64,000 nt of DNA from Paenibacillus marchantiae (GCF_028771845.1 NZ_CP118270.1:2666001-2730000); one strand, 5' to 3'; counted from the first letter of the stretch, positions 35,790 through 45,495 are shown. Translations and numbers: made by a program. The notes: generated from the sequence alone by a model not told the origin.

Positions 35790-36662
35790 ATGTTACAAAA
35801 ACAACTTACTTTGATGAATATTGATACAAGAGAACAATGGGAGGAATGGGCTCAATATAGAAATACTATTGGGGAAGTGATTAAAAAATGTATTGAGCGC
35901 TATGGAGTCAATAATGGGAATCTTCTTCTGCTTGGAGTGGGTAATGGTAACGACATCCCGGTGGAACTATTAGAATCCAAATTTAATAATATAACAATTG
36001 TTGATCTTGACGATGGTGCACTTGAAAGATTTTTGGCTAGGGTTAGTGATAAGAAGAAATTTAACAAAGTAATAATTGATTTATCTGGCATAAGCAATCA
36101 AATAAAAAATGCAAAAGAACTACTAAATCGTGCAACTAGCATTCAACCTGTTATTGACCTTTCAAAACTTGATAAGACTTATGATTTAGTAGTGAATTGT
36201 TGCTTTTCAACACAATTATTAACAAGTCATTTTTATGGAACAAATGAATTTCAAACACAGAGTTTGTCTCCTAAAGTTGGGCAAAAGTTAAATGAGTTAT
36301 CTAATCGAATCCATAGTAGTTTGTTTTCAGGGTTAAAGAGTAAACTTGTTTCTAATGGCGTTATTATACACATGACCGATACCTTTGAACTTAAACATAA
36401 TAAAATCACTGGTGAGTATAGCCCAGCCATGCTTCCTGTGAGTAAAATTATTAAGGGCGACTGGAGAAATATTCATCTAGTACTAAATCATTTGCAGCAG
36501 CTTTCTAGGGATGGATTATACATACTAGGCAGTGCTCTGCCTCCTGAGCTCAATGATATGTTTGCAACTAGAACACTCTTTAGTCTACTGTGGGAATTCT
36601 TACATGATGATGAAGAAGACAGAAATTACATTGTCATAGTGTATGTATTTCAAAATCAATGA
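35790..36662 (+). CDS. Class I SAM-methyltransferase-like protein
   Basis: 290 aa. The SAM-binding start LLLLGVGNGNDIPVELL near residue 50, the acidic loop ITIVDLDDGALERF near residue 70 and YDLVVNCCFSTQLL near residue 130 fit a Rossmann methyltransferase. Target unknown; no nuclease partner sits next to it. GGAGGGGCAATAA precedes ATG 35790. Confidence 0.65.
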   Translation: MLQKQLTLMNIDTREQWEEWAQYRNTIGEVIKKCIERYGVNNGNLLLLGVGNGNDIPVELLESKFNNITIVDLDDGALERFLARVSDKKKFNKVIIDLSGISNQIKNAKELLNRATSIQPVIDLSKLDKTYDLVVNCCFSTQLLTSHFYGTNEFQTQSLSPKVGQKLNELSNRIHSSLFSGLKSKLVSNGVIIHMTDTFELKHNKITGEYSPAMLPVSKIIKGDWRNIHLVLNHLQQLSRDGLYILGSALPPELNDMFATRTLFSLLWEFLHDDEEDRNYIVIVYVFQNQ

Positions 36663-36691
36663 TGAGATGCAAGTTTCACATAAAAAATTGA

Positions 36692-37287
36692 GTGAGGGTG
36701 GTCAAGATTGATAAGGTAGCTGATTTTTTTACAGAAGTTGATGTTATAACAGGTTTTGGCGGTGTAATCCTGGGTTTTTTGTTAACTGAGGTTATCGGTT
36801 TTTTTCGGAGAAAAAGTGAAAGCAAAACTAGATTTATTGAGTCTAACTACATATATAGACAACAAGCATACTCTGATTCTATATTGCACTCATTAAATTC
36901 AGAAAATATTTTGCAAGTTTTATTGTTTCAGATGGAGATGAATTCTCCGAAAGAAGAGAATATGAGGAGTTTGGTCCCCTAACAACGTACGATGAATTTA
37001 GAACTAAATATCAAGAGGTTGAACTCTGGCTTCCTGAAAATATACGATTTGCAGTTGAAAATGTTCTTCAGCAATCAATGGTGCAATGTAATATTGGTTT
37101 GAATATAGCTTTAAATCGAATAAAGCTTCAAGAAAATCCTAATGATGAAATCTACGACTATTCTGATGATGTGAAGATAACTTGTGAGAAAATAGTTGCT
37201 GATATTGAAGTTATTTATGAATTAATTATTGCAGCTACGGGGATGAAGCAGTTAAGTGACTATCACTCTAAAAAAATATCCAAGTGA
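36692..37287 (+). pseudogene. Membrane protein gene broken by a frameshift
   Basis: The first frame from GTG 36692 has a membrane helix (VITGFGGVILGFLLTEVIGFF) and stays protein-like to about LNSENILQVL. A second frame, open from about 36920 (IVSDGDEFSERREYEEFGPL) to a stop at 37287, continues the protein. The switch falls at a TTTT run near 36917-36920; one added T joins the frames. Intact length would be about 198 codons. Confidence 0.55.
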
Positions 37288-37308
37288 AATGTAGATTACA
37301 CAGATAAA

Positions 37309-37338
37309 ACCCACCATTTAAATGGCGGGTTTTTTATT
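37309..37338 (+). terminator. Intrinsic terminator
   Basis: AACCCACCATTT and AAATGGCGGGTT form a stem with one mismatch, followed by TTTTT. It ends the rightward small-gene run. Confidence 0.75.
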
Positions 37339-37547
37339 TTGTTCACCTTGCAACAGAACATCATTACAAACTCTGAACGGCTGGCGCAGAACCACACAAA
37401 ATAGAACAAAATGGAGCACGTTACTATATGTATCTGAAGTTCGACCAATTTTCATTGAGATCTGAAAATGAACGTGTAACTATTAAGGAGCAAAGACAGG
37501 CTGCTAGTCAACGATTTAAGAAGATGCACAGAAATAAAGTACATAAA

Positions 37548-37571
37548 AAAACCGAGAAGGTTTCTCGGTTA
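37548..37571 (-). terminator. Intrinsic terminator
   Basis: AACCGAGAA and TTTCTCGGTT form a perfect stem; with the A-run on its left it terminates the leftward gene starting at 37916. Confidence 0.75.
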
Positions 37572-37916
37572 AGTTCGCAGATATGGAGGAAGCCTCAAAC
37601 AATTTAACATATTTCTGATATGATACCGATTGTTCCATCCTTGCTCATATGTATAAGCGATATCATATTTCACAAAATAATCTGGGTGTTCACTCTGCAA
37701 TTCAAGATATCTTTTTCCAATATCGTAAGATGTATGTACATGATTAATTACGAAATCTTTATCGCTATCTAGCGAACAAAATAAAATAAGGCCTGGGGCA
37801 TTTCTGATTTTAGTAATATCATATTTCCAAGAAAGTCTTCTTAATACTGAGAAAGCATAACCAAATAATAGTTCGTTACGTTTGTTCCAATATTTCCGAA
37901 CTGCAAGCTTAGACAT
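37569..37916 (-). CDS. Unknown basic protein
   Basis: 115 aa (MSKLAVRKYWNKRNELLFGY). TTAAGGAGGTGTCTAT precedes ATG 37916. Rich in Tyr, Arg and Lys; soluble. Family not recognised. Confidence 0.55.
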   Translation of the reverse strand: MSKLAVRKYWNKRNELLFGYAFSVLRRLSWKYDITKIRNAPGLILFCSLDSDKDFVINHVHTSYDIGKRYLELQSEHPDYFVKYDIAYTYEQGWNNRYHIRNMLNCLRLPPYLRT

Positions 37917-38048
37917 ATAGACACCTCCTTAATTGTGCAGATGATGATACACCGAAAGTCAGTAAAAGTCAATATGAAATGAGAATGATCATTTAGAACT
38001 AAGCTGCCGACTAACTAAAAAAAAGCGGAGATTATCCGCTCAGAGAAA

Positions 38049-38234
38049 TTATTTGAAGAATAAGACCATAGCTTTGTAACTATTTGATTTAAATTTACCA
38101 GTACCATCTTCTAAGAATATGAAATGATTGCTGTTCAGATGTTCGGGAGTAATTGAGATGCTATCAAATACATCTGGTGGAACAGTAATCACGAGAATTT
38201 GAAAGTTGTTAATTGTTATGACTACAGGTGGCAA
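38049..38234 (-). CDS. Unknown short protein
   Basis: About 61 aa (PPVVITINNFQILVITVPPD near the start). GAGGAG lies nine bases before TTG 38234; an upstream TTG (38255) is also open. A terminator (AGCGGATAATCTCCGCT, minus strand) follows at 38022-38041. Confidence 0.45.
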   Translation of the reverse strand: MPPVVITINNFQILVITVPPDVFDSISITPEHLNSNHFIFLEDGTGKFKSNSYKAMVLFFK

Positions 38235-38371
38235 TAAAACCATCTCCTCTATCAACTAATTAATGTTGTTAACTATATAAGGAGTATATACACGTTAAAT
38301 GAAAGTTATACCAAATGCTAAAATTTCATAGTTTTATACAATCGTGATTTGATTAAGAGAGGAGGTACAAT

Positions 38372-38606
38372 GTGGCTATTATTCAAACCTTAAATCAAGA
38401 AGGTTTACAATTAAACTCATACTAGTAATGGGGATCAGGGTAGGCTGTATTGGAATCACGACACCATTGTGAGAACATTGGATAAAGCAGAAAAGGATGA
38501 ATTCTACTTACATATACAAGGTTGCATAGGAAAAGCCGTGATTGATTTCTCTCTTGCCGATGCCATAGTTTTAAGAGACACGCTGGATCACATGATTAAA
38601 AACTAA
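38372..38606 (+). pseudogene. Frameshifted small gene
   Basis: GTG 38372 has a strong GAGGAGGTACAAT site and reads MAIIQTLNQEGLQLN before the frame breaks at an AAA run (38413-38415). One A fewer joins it to HTSNGDQGRLYWNHDT and on to ...VLRDTLDHMIKN (stop 38604-38606), about 77 codons. Confidence 0.5.
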
Positions 38607-38650
38607 GCAAATAAGATCACAATACTAATTAGATAGAAGGAGACATACTT

Positions 38651-38842
38651 ATGGTCGTATTCTAGGATAGTCAGTGTGCGATGATTGGAGCAGTTTGTGA
38701 TTTTTGTATCCATTATAAAAATGATTATACAAATTCCAAGTTTCAAGGCAAGGCTTATGCAAGGTAAAGGGAGTTAGAGTTTGAGGCACATTTTTCGTGT
38801 GACGATGATTTTCACTGTTTTCAAGCCAAGTCGGATAAATGA
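38651..38842 (+). pseudogene. Cys-rich small gene with two nonsense codons
   Basis: ATG 38651 follows AAGGAGACATACTT. One frame runs 63 codons with stops at codon 5 (TAG, 38663) and codon 39 (TAA, 38765). Between and after them it reads SQCAMIGAVCDFCIHYKNDY and ELEFEAHFSCDDDFHCF, with spaced cysteines suggesting a zinc-binding protein. Both stops differ by one base from sense codons. Confidence 0.5.
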
Positions 38843-38853
38843 GAGTAAAGAAT

Positions 38854-38997
38854 GTGAGAAAAGCAATTATCAGAGGATACATCATTTTTGATGAAGAAGA
38901 GTTGCAACACAAAGAGAAAATAATTGGTCAGATTGATCATGAACTGTATAATGTGGACGGCGTTCTCGAATGGGAGTTTGATTATAAAATAAATTAA
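38854..38997 (+). CDS. Unknown 47-aa protein
   Basis: From GTG 38854 (MRKAIIRGYIIFDEEELQHK). Short, acidic, intact, directly after the broken Cys-rich gene. Ribosome-binding site weak (GAGAGTAAAG). Confidence 0.4.
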   Translation: MRKAIIRGYIIFDEEELQHKEKIIGQIDHELYNVDGVLEWEFDYKIN

Positions 38998-39075
38998 GAA
39001 ATTGAATATATACGAGAAGATTAAGTCTTGATGAGTCGCAATTTTATTAAAAAAGCAGCCCAGAGGGCCACCATT

Positions 39076-39519
39076 TTAAAGGATGTCGTGTTTCAATTCT
39101 GTATGACAATGAATAAAATTCCGAGGAAGTTTAAAACCATGTGGTACTCTAGCAAAGAAAAATATTAGATAGTCAACCTCTGTATCTGTTAATTCGTGAT
39201 TTACTTCTTTAAATATAGTGAACATGAACTTGCTAAATCTTTCGTTTGATGTGGACTTCGGAAAAGCATACATATCATAAGAAGTCTCGTGCCAATTTTG
39301 TATTATTTCATCGTCATTACCAAATGATCTAAGGTGTAGTGCTGTGGCAAGAGAATCTGTTAATATGGTATTCCCATTTACTTTATGTATAGCGTTGACC
39401 ACTTTAGTTGGAACCACAATAGCCGTATTCTTGTCAGGATTAGTAAAATAGGTTGTGCCACTGGAACGGTCAACTTCAGAAGCATTTTTGAATTTGAAAG
39501 GTTTAAAAGGAACTGTCAT
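39076..39519 (-). CDS. Unknown protein
   Basis: 147 aa from ATG 39519 (MTVPFKPFKFKNASEVDRSS), chosen for its spacing from AAAGGTGG. Soluble, mixed fold. Family not recognised. A terminator for it (GGTGGCCCTCTGGGCTGC then T-run, minus strand) lies at 39050-39073. Confidence 0.55.
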   Translation of the reverse strand: MTVPFKPFKFKNASEVDRSSGTTYFTNPDKNTAIVVPTKVVNAIHKVNGNTILTDSLATALHLRSFGNDDEIIQNWHETSYDMYAFPKSTSNERFSKFMFTIFKEVNHELTDTEVDYLIFFFARVPHGFKLPRNFIHCHTELKHDIL

Positions 39520-39654
39520 CAACATCGCCACCTTTAGTAAGATTCAGTATGTATTTTATAAACTTCAACGTATAAAGACAAGCAAGATTAGTAGAAAAGA
39601 GGGTTTTTATCAATATACTTAGGAAGTATGTTAGAATAATGTAAAAAATAGGTT

Positions 39655-40452
39655 GTGAAAAAAATGGAAATTTTTAGCCTTGATCACTTGTTAATAAATA
39701 TCAAAACTCTCTTAAGTTATAGTACGTCTTCTGAAAAGAGCAAACAAAAATTCTATTTAGACTTGGTTAAGAATGGGCAATGTTATGTGGTTGCAGAAGT
39801 TAATGGATCATTAACATTCACTCCAAGTAGATTTGCAGGCTATATCGACAACAATTTTGAAGAACATGACGGAGATCGCGGTCATGGTGGAAGAACAAAT
39901 ACTGCAATTAAAAAGATACTTGGTAATGAATATTACATAGAAGAAGTTGAAAACGAATTTTTAGAATTTTGTAACAAGTTAAATGTTAAGCCAGCTAAAA
40001 AGAAACGCAGGTACTGGGAAACTCGATTCCAAATATCGAATAGGGAAATAGAAGTACAAAAGTTAGTAACACAAAGAGATACATTAACTACATCAAGGCT
40101 AGGACAAGGATCATTCAGAGCTGCTCTTATTGAATATTGGCAAGGCTGTTCAGTAACTGGCTCTCAGAGACTTGACTTACTTAAAGCATCTCACATAAAA
40201 CCTTGGAAAGACAGTACGGATAATGAAAGATTGGATGTGTTTAATGGGTTACTGTTAACTCCAAATTTAGATGCTTTATTTGATAAAGGTTATATATCAT
40301 TTGATAAAAATGGAGAGATTATACTCTCGAAATATTTAACAGATGAGGATATTGCTAATATGGTGGTCAGTAGTTGCCTTATAAGAAAGCCACATCAAAG
40401 ACATCAGAAATATCTAAGATATCATAGAACGCATATATTTAATAAAATGTAA
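39655..40452 (+). CDS. HNH endonuclease
   Basis: 265 aa. The C-terminal HNH domain is clear: LDLLKASHIKPWKDSTDNER near residue 180, then LDVFNGLLLTPNLDALFDKG. This form (HNH_2 type) is common in restriction endonucleases and defence proteins. The N-terminal half may recognise DNA (GDRGHGGRTNTAIKKILG). Start GTG 39655 or ATG 39664; the ribosome-binding site is weak. No cognate methylase is adjacent, the methyltransferase-like gene being 3 kb away. Confidence 0.75.
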   Translation: MKKMEIFSLDHLLINIKTLLSYSTSSEKSKQKFYLDLVKNGQCYVVAEVNGSLTFTPSRFAGYIDNNFEEHDGDRGHGGRTNTAIKKILGNEYYIEEVENEFLEFCNKLNVKPAKKKRRYWETRFQISNREIEVQKLVTQRDTLTTSRLGQGSFRAALIEYWQGCSVTGSQRLDLLKASHIKPWKDSTDNERLDVFNGLLLTPNLDALFDKGYISFDKNGEIILSKYLTDEDIANMVVSSCLIRKPHQRHQKYLRYHRTHIFNKM

Positions 40453-41104
40453 ATTTTTTGTAAGTTGGGAGTGCAAAGCATGGCACGTGAATAAATGTGA
40501 AATAATGCATAAATAAGTCAACATTTCAAATAATCCTGTTACTATACGATTGAACTTTTGGAAAACGCTGAAATCCCTTGTCCTACCTACATTTTTTGAT
40601 ATTCCAATCGTAAAATTACAAAATTTTCTAATGTGTTGAAATCGTTGCTACGACTAGCTTTTTAGGGTGTTGTTGGTCATTTCACGATTGCGCTTACGAT
40701 ATAGGATAAATTGACCTCATAAAGAAGCTAAAACGTTGATTTAACTGCATAAATGGATAGTTGTTGTATCGTACACGATTGGAATCATGATCTATGTGAT
40801 TGTAATTTGTCGATTCAGTCAGAATCCGGTTACAGAGACGAATTTTTAAGACAGGCTCACACTGTCCAAAGGGACTTCGTAATTGTCCGATATTGTTCCA
40901 GTACCACATTGGTACGTGCCTACGATTGAAAAGCTGTGGCTAAAAGTATACTTTTTGAAAGACTCTTTCGGTGTATGTCAAAAGTAGTTTTGGTATGTTT
41001 CAAATACTGTAAAATTATATATAAAACATTTCAAAACTTATTATATACTTTTTGACACACTTTTTGGTATAATATCCTTAACGACATAGTAAAGGATGAT
41101 TAGT
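40453..41104. promoter_or_regulatory. Gene-free stretch with repeats upstream of the resolvase-like gene
   Basis: No protein-like frame is seen. In the last 160 bp TATACTTTTTGA occurs at 40948 and 41044, and its inverse TGTCAAAAGTA at 40976. Together they resemble the subsites of a res/recombination region or operator for the serine recombinase that starts at 41105. Confidence 0.45.
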
Positions 41105-41734
41105 ATGAGCGAGATTCGGAAGTATGGATACATAAGAGTTTCATCTAAAGATCAGAACGAAGCGAGACAGTTAGAAGCAATGAAGGACTTAGGTATAATG
41201 GATCGTGATTTCTTTATAGACAAACAGAGTGGTAAAAACTTTGACAGGCCATATTATCAAGCTTTGAAGAATGTGCTTCGTAAAGGTGATATTCTCTTTG
41301 TTAAAGAACTGGATCGTTTGGGACGGAATGCAGAAGAGATAAAGAATGAATGGCAGGATCTAAGCCAAAACATAGGTGCACACATTGTGATTCTGGATAT
41401 GGAAATGCTCGATACGAGGAAGTACCAGAATGGACTAGAGAAGGTTATATCAAGCATCGTATTAGAGTTGTTGTCATATATGGCAGAGCGCGAACGGGAA
41501 AAGATAAACGGTAGACAGGCTGAGGGAATAGCGGCTGCTAAGAATAACAATGTAGTGTTTGGTAGACCTAAGCAAGCAATCAACGATGAGTTTAAGCAAG
41601 CATACACAGAATGGAAACAAGGAAGGATTACAGCAGTTGCCGCAATGAGAAGGGCAGACATGAAGCCTAACAGTTGGTATCGCAGAGTAAAGGAATATGA
41701 ACAACAAGAAGCTAAAGCAAATGGCCTAAGCTAA
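41105..41734 (+). CDS. Small serine recombinase (resolvase/invertase type)
   Basis: 209 aa. N-terminal catalytic domain with KYGYIRVSSKDQNEARQLEA (nucleophile Ser near residue 12), ELDRLGRNAEEI and YMAEREREKINGRQAEGI, then a short C-terminal HTH (AVAAMRRADMKPNSWYRRVKEY). This is the Hin/resolvase architecture. ATG 41105 follows AAAGGATGATTAGT. Confidence 0.9.
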   Translation: MSEIRKYGYIRVSSKDQNEARQLEAMKDLGIMDRDFFIDKQSGKNFDRPYYQALKNVLRKGDILFVKELDRLGRNAEEIKNEWQDLSQNIGAHIVILDMEMLDTRKYQNGLEKVISSIVLELLSYMAEREREKINGRQAEGIAAAKNNNVVFGRPKQAINDEFKQAYTEWKQGRITAVAAMRRADMKPNSWYRRVKEYEQQEAKANGLS

Positions 41735-41793
41735 ATGATTGTTCTGGAATTAATCCTGAGTTTGATCAAGTTTATGATTGGTGAATAAATAGA

Positions 41794-41822
41794 AGAGGAC
41801 TCATTTCGAGTCCTTTTTTTGT
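41794..41822. terminator. Bidirectional terminator
   Basis: AGGACTC, loop ATTTC, GAGTCCT, T-run; it lies between the convergent recombinase and the next gene. Confidence 0.8.
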
Positions 41823-42604
41823 TCATTTGATTTCTTTAGTTCTGACAGTATCTGTTTGTTAACTTTAACCTGTTCCTGATCAATCTTTATTTGAATCTGT
41901 TTCAACTCAAGATCATCTCGTTGATATTGTTCTTCAACTATATTGTGTCGCTTAGTTTCCTCGACTAAATCATCAGTTGGATCTGGAAGTAAAATTTGAG
42001 GACCATATATACCAACTAACGTAATGATGAGATGGATTAGTATTTTTAAGCCAGTAATAGTAAGTTTACTCTTACTTAGATCAATTTTTGCACCAACATG
42101 AGATGATAATACCTCTTCAATGCTTTCCATATAAGGTTGGAAGTTAGCTTTGGTTTCAGGATCACTCTCTATTTCCTGTTCGATATCATTAATGTTAGAA
42201 GAAATATCTTCAGGTACAGTATCAACAAATGATTGCCAAGAATGCGTATCCATATTTGAAAAAGCTTCAATCATTGCCCTATATGATGGTGAGTCATAGT
42301 ACACCTGCATTGTATTTACCAAAGCATTGCCGACCTTCTTCAACTCATTCATTGTGTTCAAGAAAGAAGGCGAAGACGTCACCTTAGAAAGCTCCACTAA
42401 TGATTTATAAAGTGGCTCATATCTTGACACATCAAATTGAGCGGATGCTACTAATAAAGAATTTGATAATCTTTCATAGGCTTTCATACGAGGAGATTCA
42501 TTAAGTGTCTTTGCAACCTTTGAGATTGCATTTATTTGTTCGTCACGTAGGACAGACATGCTTTTACTAAGTTCTTTTAATTTCTCATAATCACTATTCG
42601 TCAT
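41801..42604 (-). CDS. Helical protein with one internal membrane helix
   Basis: 267 aa from ATG 42604 behind GGGAGGTGTTAC. A long helical N-terminal part (residues 1-175) is followed by one transmembrane segment (LKILIHLIITLVGIYGPQILL, about 183-203) and a charged coiled coil to the end (LELKQIQIKIDQEQVKVNKQ). Proteins of this plan often belong to phage-exclusion or signalling systems, but no family is recognised. Confidence 0.6.
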   Translation of the reverse strand: MTNSDYEKLKELSKSMSVLRDEQINAISKVAKTLNESPRMKAYERLSNSLLVASAQFDVSRYEPLYKSLVELSKVTSSPSFLNTMNELKKVGNALVNTMQVYYDSPSYRAMIEAFSNMDTHSWQSFVDTVPEDISSNINDIEQEIESDPETKANFQPYMESIEEVLSSHVGAKIDLSKSKLTITGLKILIHLIITLVGIYGPQILLPDPTDDLVEETKRHNIVEEQYQRDDLELKQIQIKIDQEQVKVNKQILSELKKSNEQKKDSK

Positions 42605-43049
42605 GTAACACCTCCCTAAAGTATTTGTACACTACAGTATAACACACGCTTAAAGAAATAAGATTAGCCGATACAATGTCTGATAACGGATGGAAATAGG
42701 AAAATGTACATAAGGGGGTGTATTTACACCTAAAAATGAGTGAGAATTTCCATAATATCCTACAGCACATCTATCTACACCGTAAACTTGGATTCAGTGA
42801 CGATACATACTGACACGCCACCCTGATCATAGGACTAGTATGGGGGGGATATTTTAAATCCAAAAAGGTGACTATTTTACAGAATATGCCCCTAGCACAT
42901 CTGCTTCGACACGAGAGTTGTATTTGAATCAGGGAAATTCTATTGGATAAAACCGACACCATAACGCCATCCCATCTACACAAAATAGCCCTCCATAGGT
43001 AGGAGGGGATTACAAAATCCCTCTCAAGAGGGTTAAAGAGGGGTGTTTT
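42605..43049. other. Gene-free stretch with a degenerate direct repeat
   Basis: AGCACATCT followed by an ACAC-rich stretch and a TTCA block occurs at about 42766-42810 and again at 42895-42940. Near the right end CCCTCTCAAGAGGG (43020-43033) can fold as a hairpin that ends the leftward recombinase gene. No coding frame is supported. The stretch adjoins the 3' end of a large serine recombinase, where an att site would be expected. Confidence 0.35.
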
Positions 43050-45026
43050 TCAATTTTTCAACATATACATGTTTTCTTCGAGTACCTGTTTACAGTATGT
43101 TGGACTAATTCCGTACTCCTTATAAATCTTAGTGAAGGCTAGTCCATCCTCATAGTGTAATTTATATATCCACTCAAAGTCACGAGCACGTCTTTTTATT
43201 CCTCTTTCTTTAGTTGTAAGCAAAAGGGCTCCTTTAGCGTTGAACATTTGCTTAATTGTCCACCAATCAGTTTCGGTTGTTTCTGCAATTTGTTCAAAAC
43301 TAAGTAAGTCTTCGTTGTACATTTTTAGCATCCGAGGGTAAAGTTGCTCGATATTTTCCCATTTAGGAGCTGAGGGTTCAACTACCCACTTTAGTTTATC
43401 GAAGTTGACTGAATCAGAGGCATAGATAGCACTTCTAATTAATTGATTCTCAGCGATGAATTTGTAGAATATCTCAATACGTTTATCATCATGTAAGACT
43501 ATTTTATTGACAAGGATACCAACGATTTTCCTCATGTCTTTCATTTGCAATTCGTTATTGATAATTTTTTGATATTTCTCCAGCAAAGGGAATCCTAATT
43601 GCATATAATTATGTTCCCTGTTCAGATCAAGATTTTCGTTTAATGCGGATAGTTCCTGTTTTAATTGCTCAAGATTACTCTCAATTAATTGCAATTTGCT
43701 CGATAACTCCTCTTTGGTTTTAATAAACCCATTAGCATACAGGTCAATATATCTTTCTTTGGACCTTTCTTTTCCCGTAATTTCTTTAGTAATAGAGTTT
43801 CTTCTTATTTCCATCTCATCAATTTTACTCTTATCTGATAATCGTTCTAATAATTTATCAGGATTAATGATGAACTTAGATAGTTCATTCCATACAATAG
43901 AGTCAATAATATCTGTACGCCAATTATGACCGAGACACACCTTGTTTGATTCCCCAGTTCCAACAGTAAATGACTTTCTTGTTTTTTGAGTGCAAGTATA
44001 ATATCTATGAGTTCCACTCTGTGTAACACTCGCCACTCCACCAGAGACAGCAGCTCCGCATCTGCCACATCTTACTACTCCCTTCAGCAGATAACCTTCT
44101 GAAGGTCTGCCTCCTTGTTTAATATTACCCTCCAGACATTTTTTTACCTTTTCGTAAGTTAATTCATCTATGTACATTGGAATAGTGATAGCCTTCCATT
44201 CATCTCTAGGTCTTGGTACTTGGACTTTCTCCCCATTTATTTGTTTAACCTCAGTTTTACCGTAGTAGTATATACCTTTATACGTCTCATTATTTAATAT
44301 TCTACTTATGGTTGCTTCGTACCATTTGTCTCCCTTTGGAGCACAATAATTATTTATTGATAGGTGCCTTGCTATCCCGGAACATGTTTCACCGCTCAGA
44401 ATCATTTTTACCATAGTAAGATATCCTTCTTTTTCTTTGGGGTTCTCCACTAAAGTTTGTAGTTCTTTATCATAAGTATATCCGTATAACCGATTCATTC
44501 CTGGTATTTTGTTGTTTGCTACCATTGCCCTTCTACCACGTTTTGTATTGGCTAGGATTTTTGCTTTGTTATATTGAGCTATCGAGCCCTGGATGTTGAA
44601 ATTGAGCATTGATTCGGCGTTGTTCTTATCTAAATCAAACTCTACAAAGTGTATATCACAACCAAGTTCCCATATCTTATGTGTAATCTGTTGTTGCAAA
44701 TGTAGGTGTCTGCTCAATCTGTCTGGGTGAAGGAATATTACTTTGCTACCAATACCTTTACTTAGCAAGAAGATAATATAGTTAAGCATTGGACGATTAG
44801 GATTATCCCCTGATTCTGCTTCTTCTCTTAGTACGATGATTTCATCTTCAGTTATGTTAAATTTGTCTTTTGCTTCTTTGACACATATCTCAATTTGTGA
44901 ACCGAGAGAATAATTATCGACTTGAATTTCACTGGATACACGAACATAAACGATAGCCCTAATCTTACCGATCAAGGTTACAAGCTCTTCCCTGGTTAGT
45001 TTTTCATTGTCTCTGAGTACTTTCAT
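43050..45026 (-). CDS. Second large serine recombinase
   Basis: 658 aa. The catalytic domain shows IRAIVYVRVSSEIQVDNYSL (nucleophile Ser near residue 35) and FLHPDRLSRHL. A recombinase domain (INNYCAPKGDKWYEATISRILNN), a zinc ribbon (VRCGRCGAAVSGG...YYTC) and a coiled coil (LQLIESNLEQLKQELSAL) follow, so all large-serine-integrase parts are present. It points left, away from both element ends, and is preceded by a 56-aa gene. It may belong to an older nested element. Confidence 0.9.
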   Translation of the reverse strand: MKVLRDNEKLTREELVTLIGKIRAIVYVRVSSEIQVDNYSLGSQIEICVKEAKDKFNITEDEIIVLREEAESGDNPNRPMLNYIIFLLSKGIGSKVIFLHPDRLSRHLHLQQQITHKIWELGCDIHFVEFDLDKNNAESMLNFNIQGSIAQYNKAKILANTKRGRRAMVANNKIPGMNRLYGYTYDKELQTLVENPKEKEGYLTMVKMILSGETCSGIARHLSINNYCAPKGDKWYEATISRILNNETYKGIYYYGKTEVKQINGEKVQVPRPRDEWKAITIPMYIDELTYEKVKKCLEGNIKQGGRPSEGYLLKGVVRCGRCGAAVSGGVASVTQSGTHRYYTCTQKTRKSFTVGTGESNKVCLGHNWRTDIIDSIVWNELSKFIINPDKLLERLSDKSKIDEMEIRRNSITKEITGKERSKERYIDLYANGFIKTKEELSSKLQLIESNLEQLKQELSALNENLDLNREHNYMQLGFPLLEKYQKIINNELQMKDMRKIVGILVNKIVLHDDKRIEIFYKFIAENQLIRSAIYASDSVNFDKLKWVVEPSAPKWENIEQLYPRMLKMYNEDLLSFEQIAETTETDWWTIKQMFNAKGALLLTTKERGIKRRARDFEWIYKLHYEDGLAFTKIYKEYGISPTYCKQVLEENMYMLKN

Positions 45027-45033
45027 CAAAAAA

Positions 45034-45204
45034 TCAATCCTCCATATTTACTTTAAATTCTATTTGGTTATGAATGGAGTAGTTTAGAAGAATGGATTCC
45101 ATCCAATTTAGAATTTGCGCTTCCATAATTTCTTCTGGGACTGCAACATCTTCGTCTGGGTAACGAGAAATAATCTGATAATCATACTTTTTTTTGTATT
45201 TCAT
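45034..45204 (-). CDS. 56-aa protein upstream of the second large recombinase
   Basis: ATG 45204 follows AAGGTGGTCATT. The product (MKYKKKYDYQIISRYPDEDV...) is acidic and helical. It ends 7 bp before the recombinase start, so the two are surely co-transcribed. Such small partners can be directionality factors, but nothing in the sequence proves it. Confidence 0.55.
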   Translation of the reverse strand: MKYKKKYDYQIISRYPDEDVAVPEEIMEAQILNWMESILLNYSIHNQIEFKVNMED

Positions 45205-45495
45205 AATGACCACCTTAATAAGCTCAATTACTACTTGATTTTATTATCTCCTCCAAAAATACATTCTATTCTTTTGAATGAATTGAAAGAGTGAGGGAAG
45301 TAGAAGACAAGCATAAAGAATTTGACAATAGATTCTAGCGAACATTATTTCGTTTTATTTGGGCATATTGGAGAAATGGTTGCTAAAAGATATGTAGATT
45401 CTAAAAGAAGAGTTACTTCATACGAATAACCTGTCATCTATCCTACCCATATTCTTCATACTATAATGTGGATATACCAAAGAGGAGGGGATATA
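45205..45495. other. Divergent intergenic stretch
   Basis: It separates the leftward recombinase pair from a rightward HTH gene. A 35-codon open frame (TTG 45321 to stop 45428, EHYFVLFGHIGEMVAKRYVD) looks protein-like but has no ribosome-binding site; it may be a gene fragment. Confidence 0.35.

Noticed and set aside
35790..40452. Restriction-modification system formed by the methyltransferase-like and HNH genes
   Set aside because: They are 3 kb apart with unrelated and broken genes and a leftward gene between, and the methyltransferase lacks clear DNA-methylase motifs.
42771..42983. Possible tRNA or tRNA-like gene on the minus strand, with a TTCAAAT loop
   Set aside because: The flanking bases do not pair as a T-stem, no acceptor stem is found, and the second copy of the repeat lacks the loop. 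Kept only as a degenerate direct repeat.
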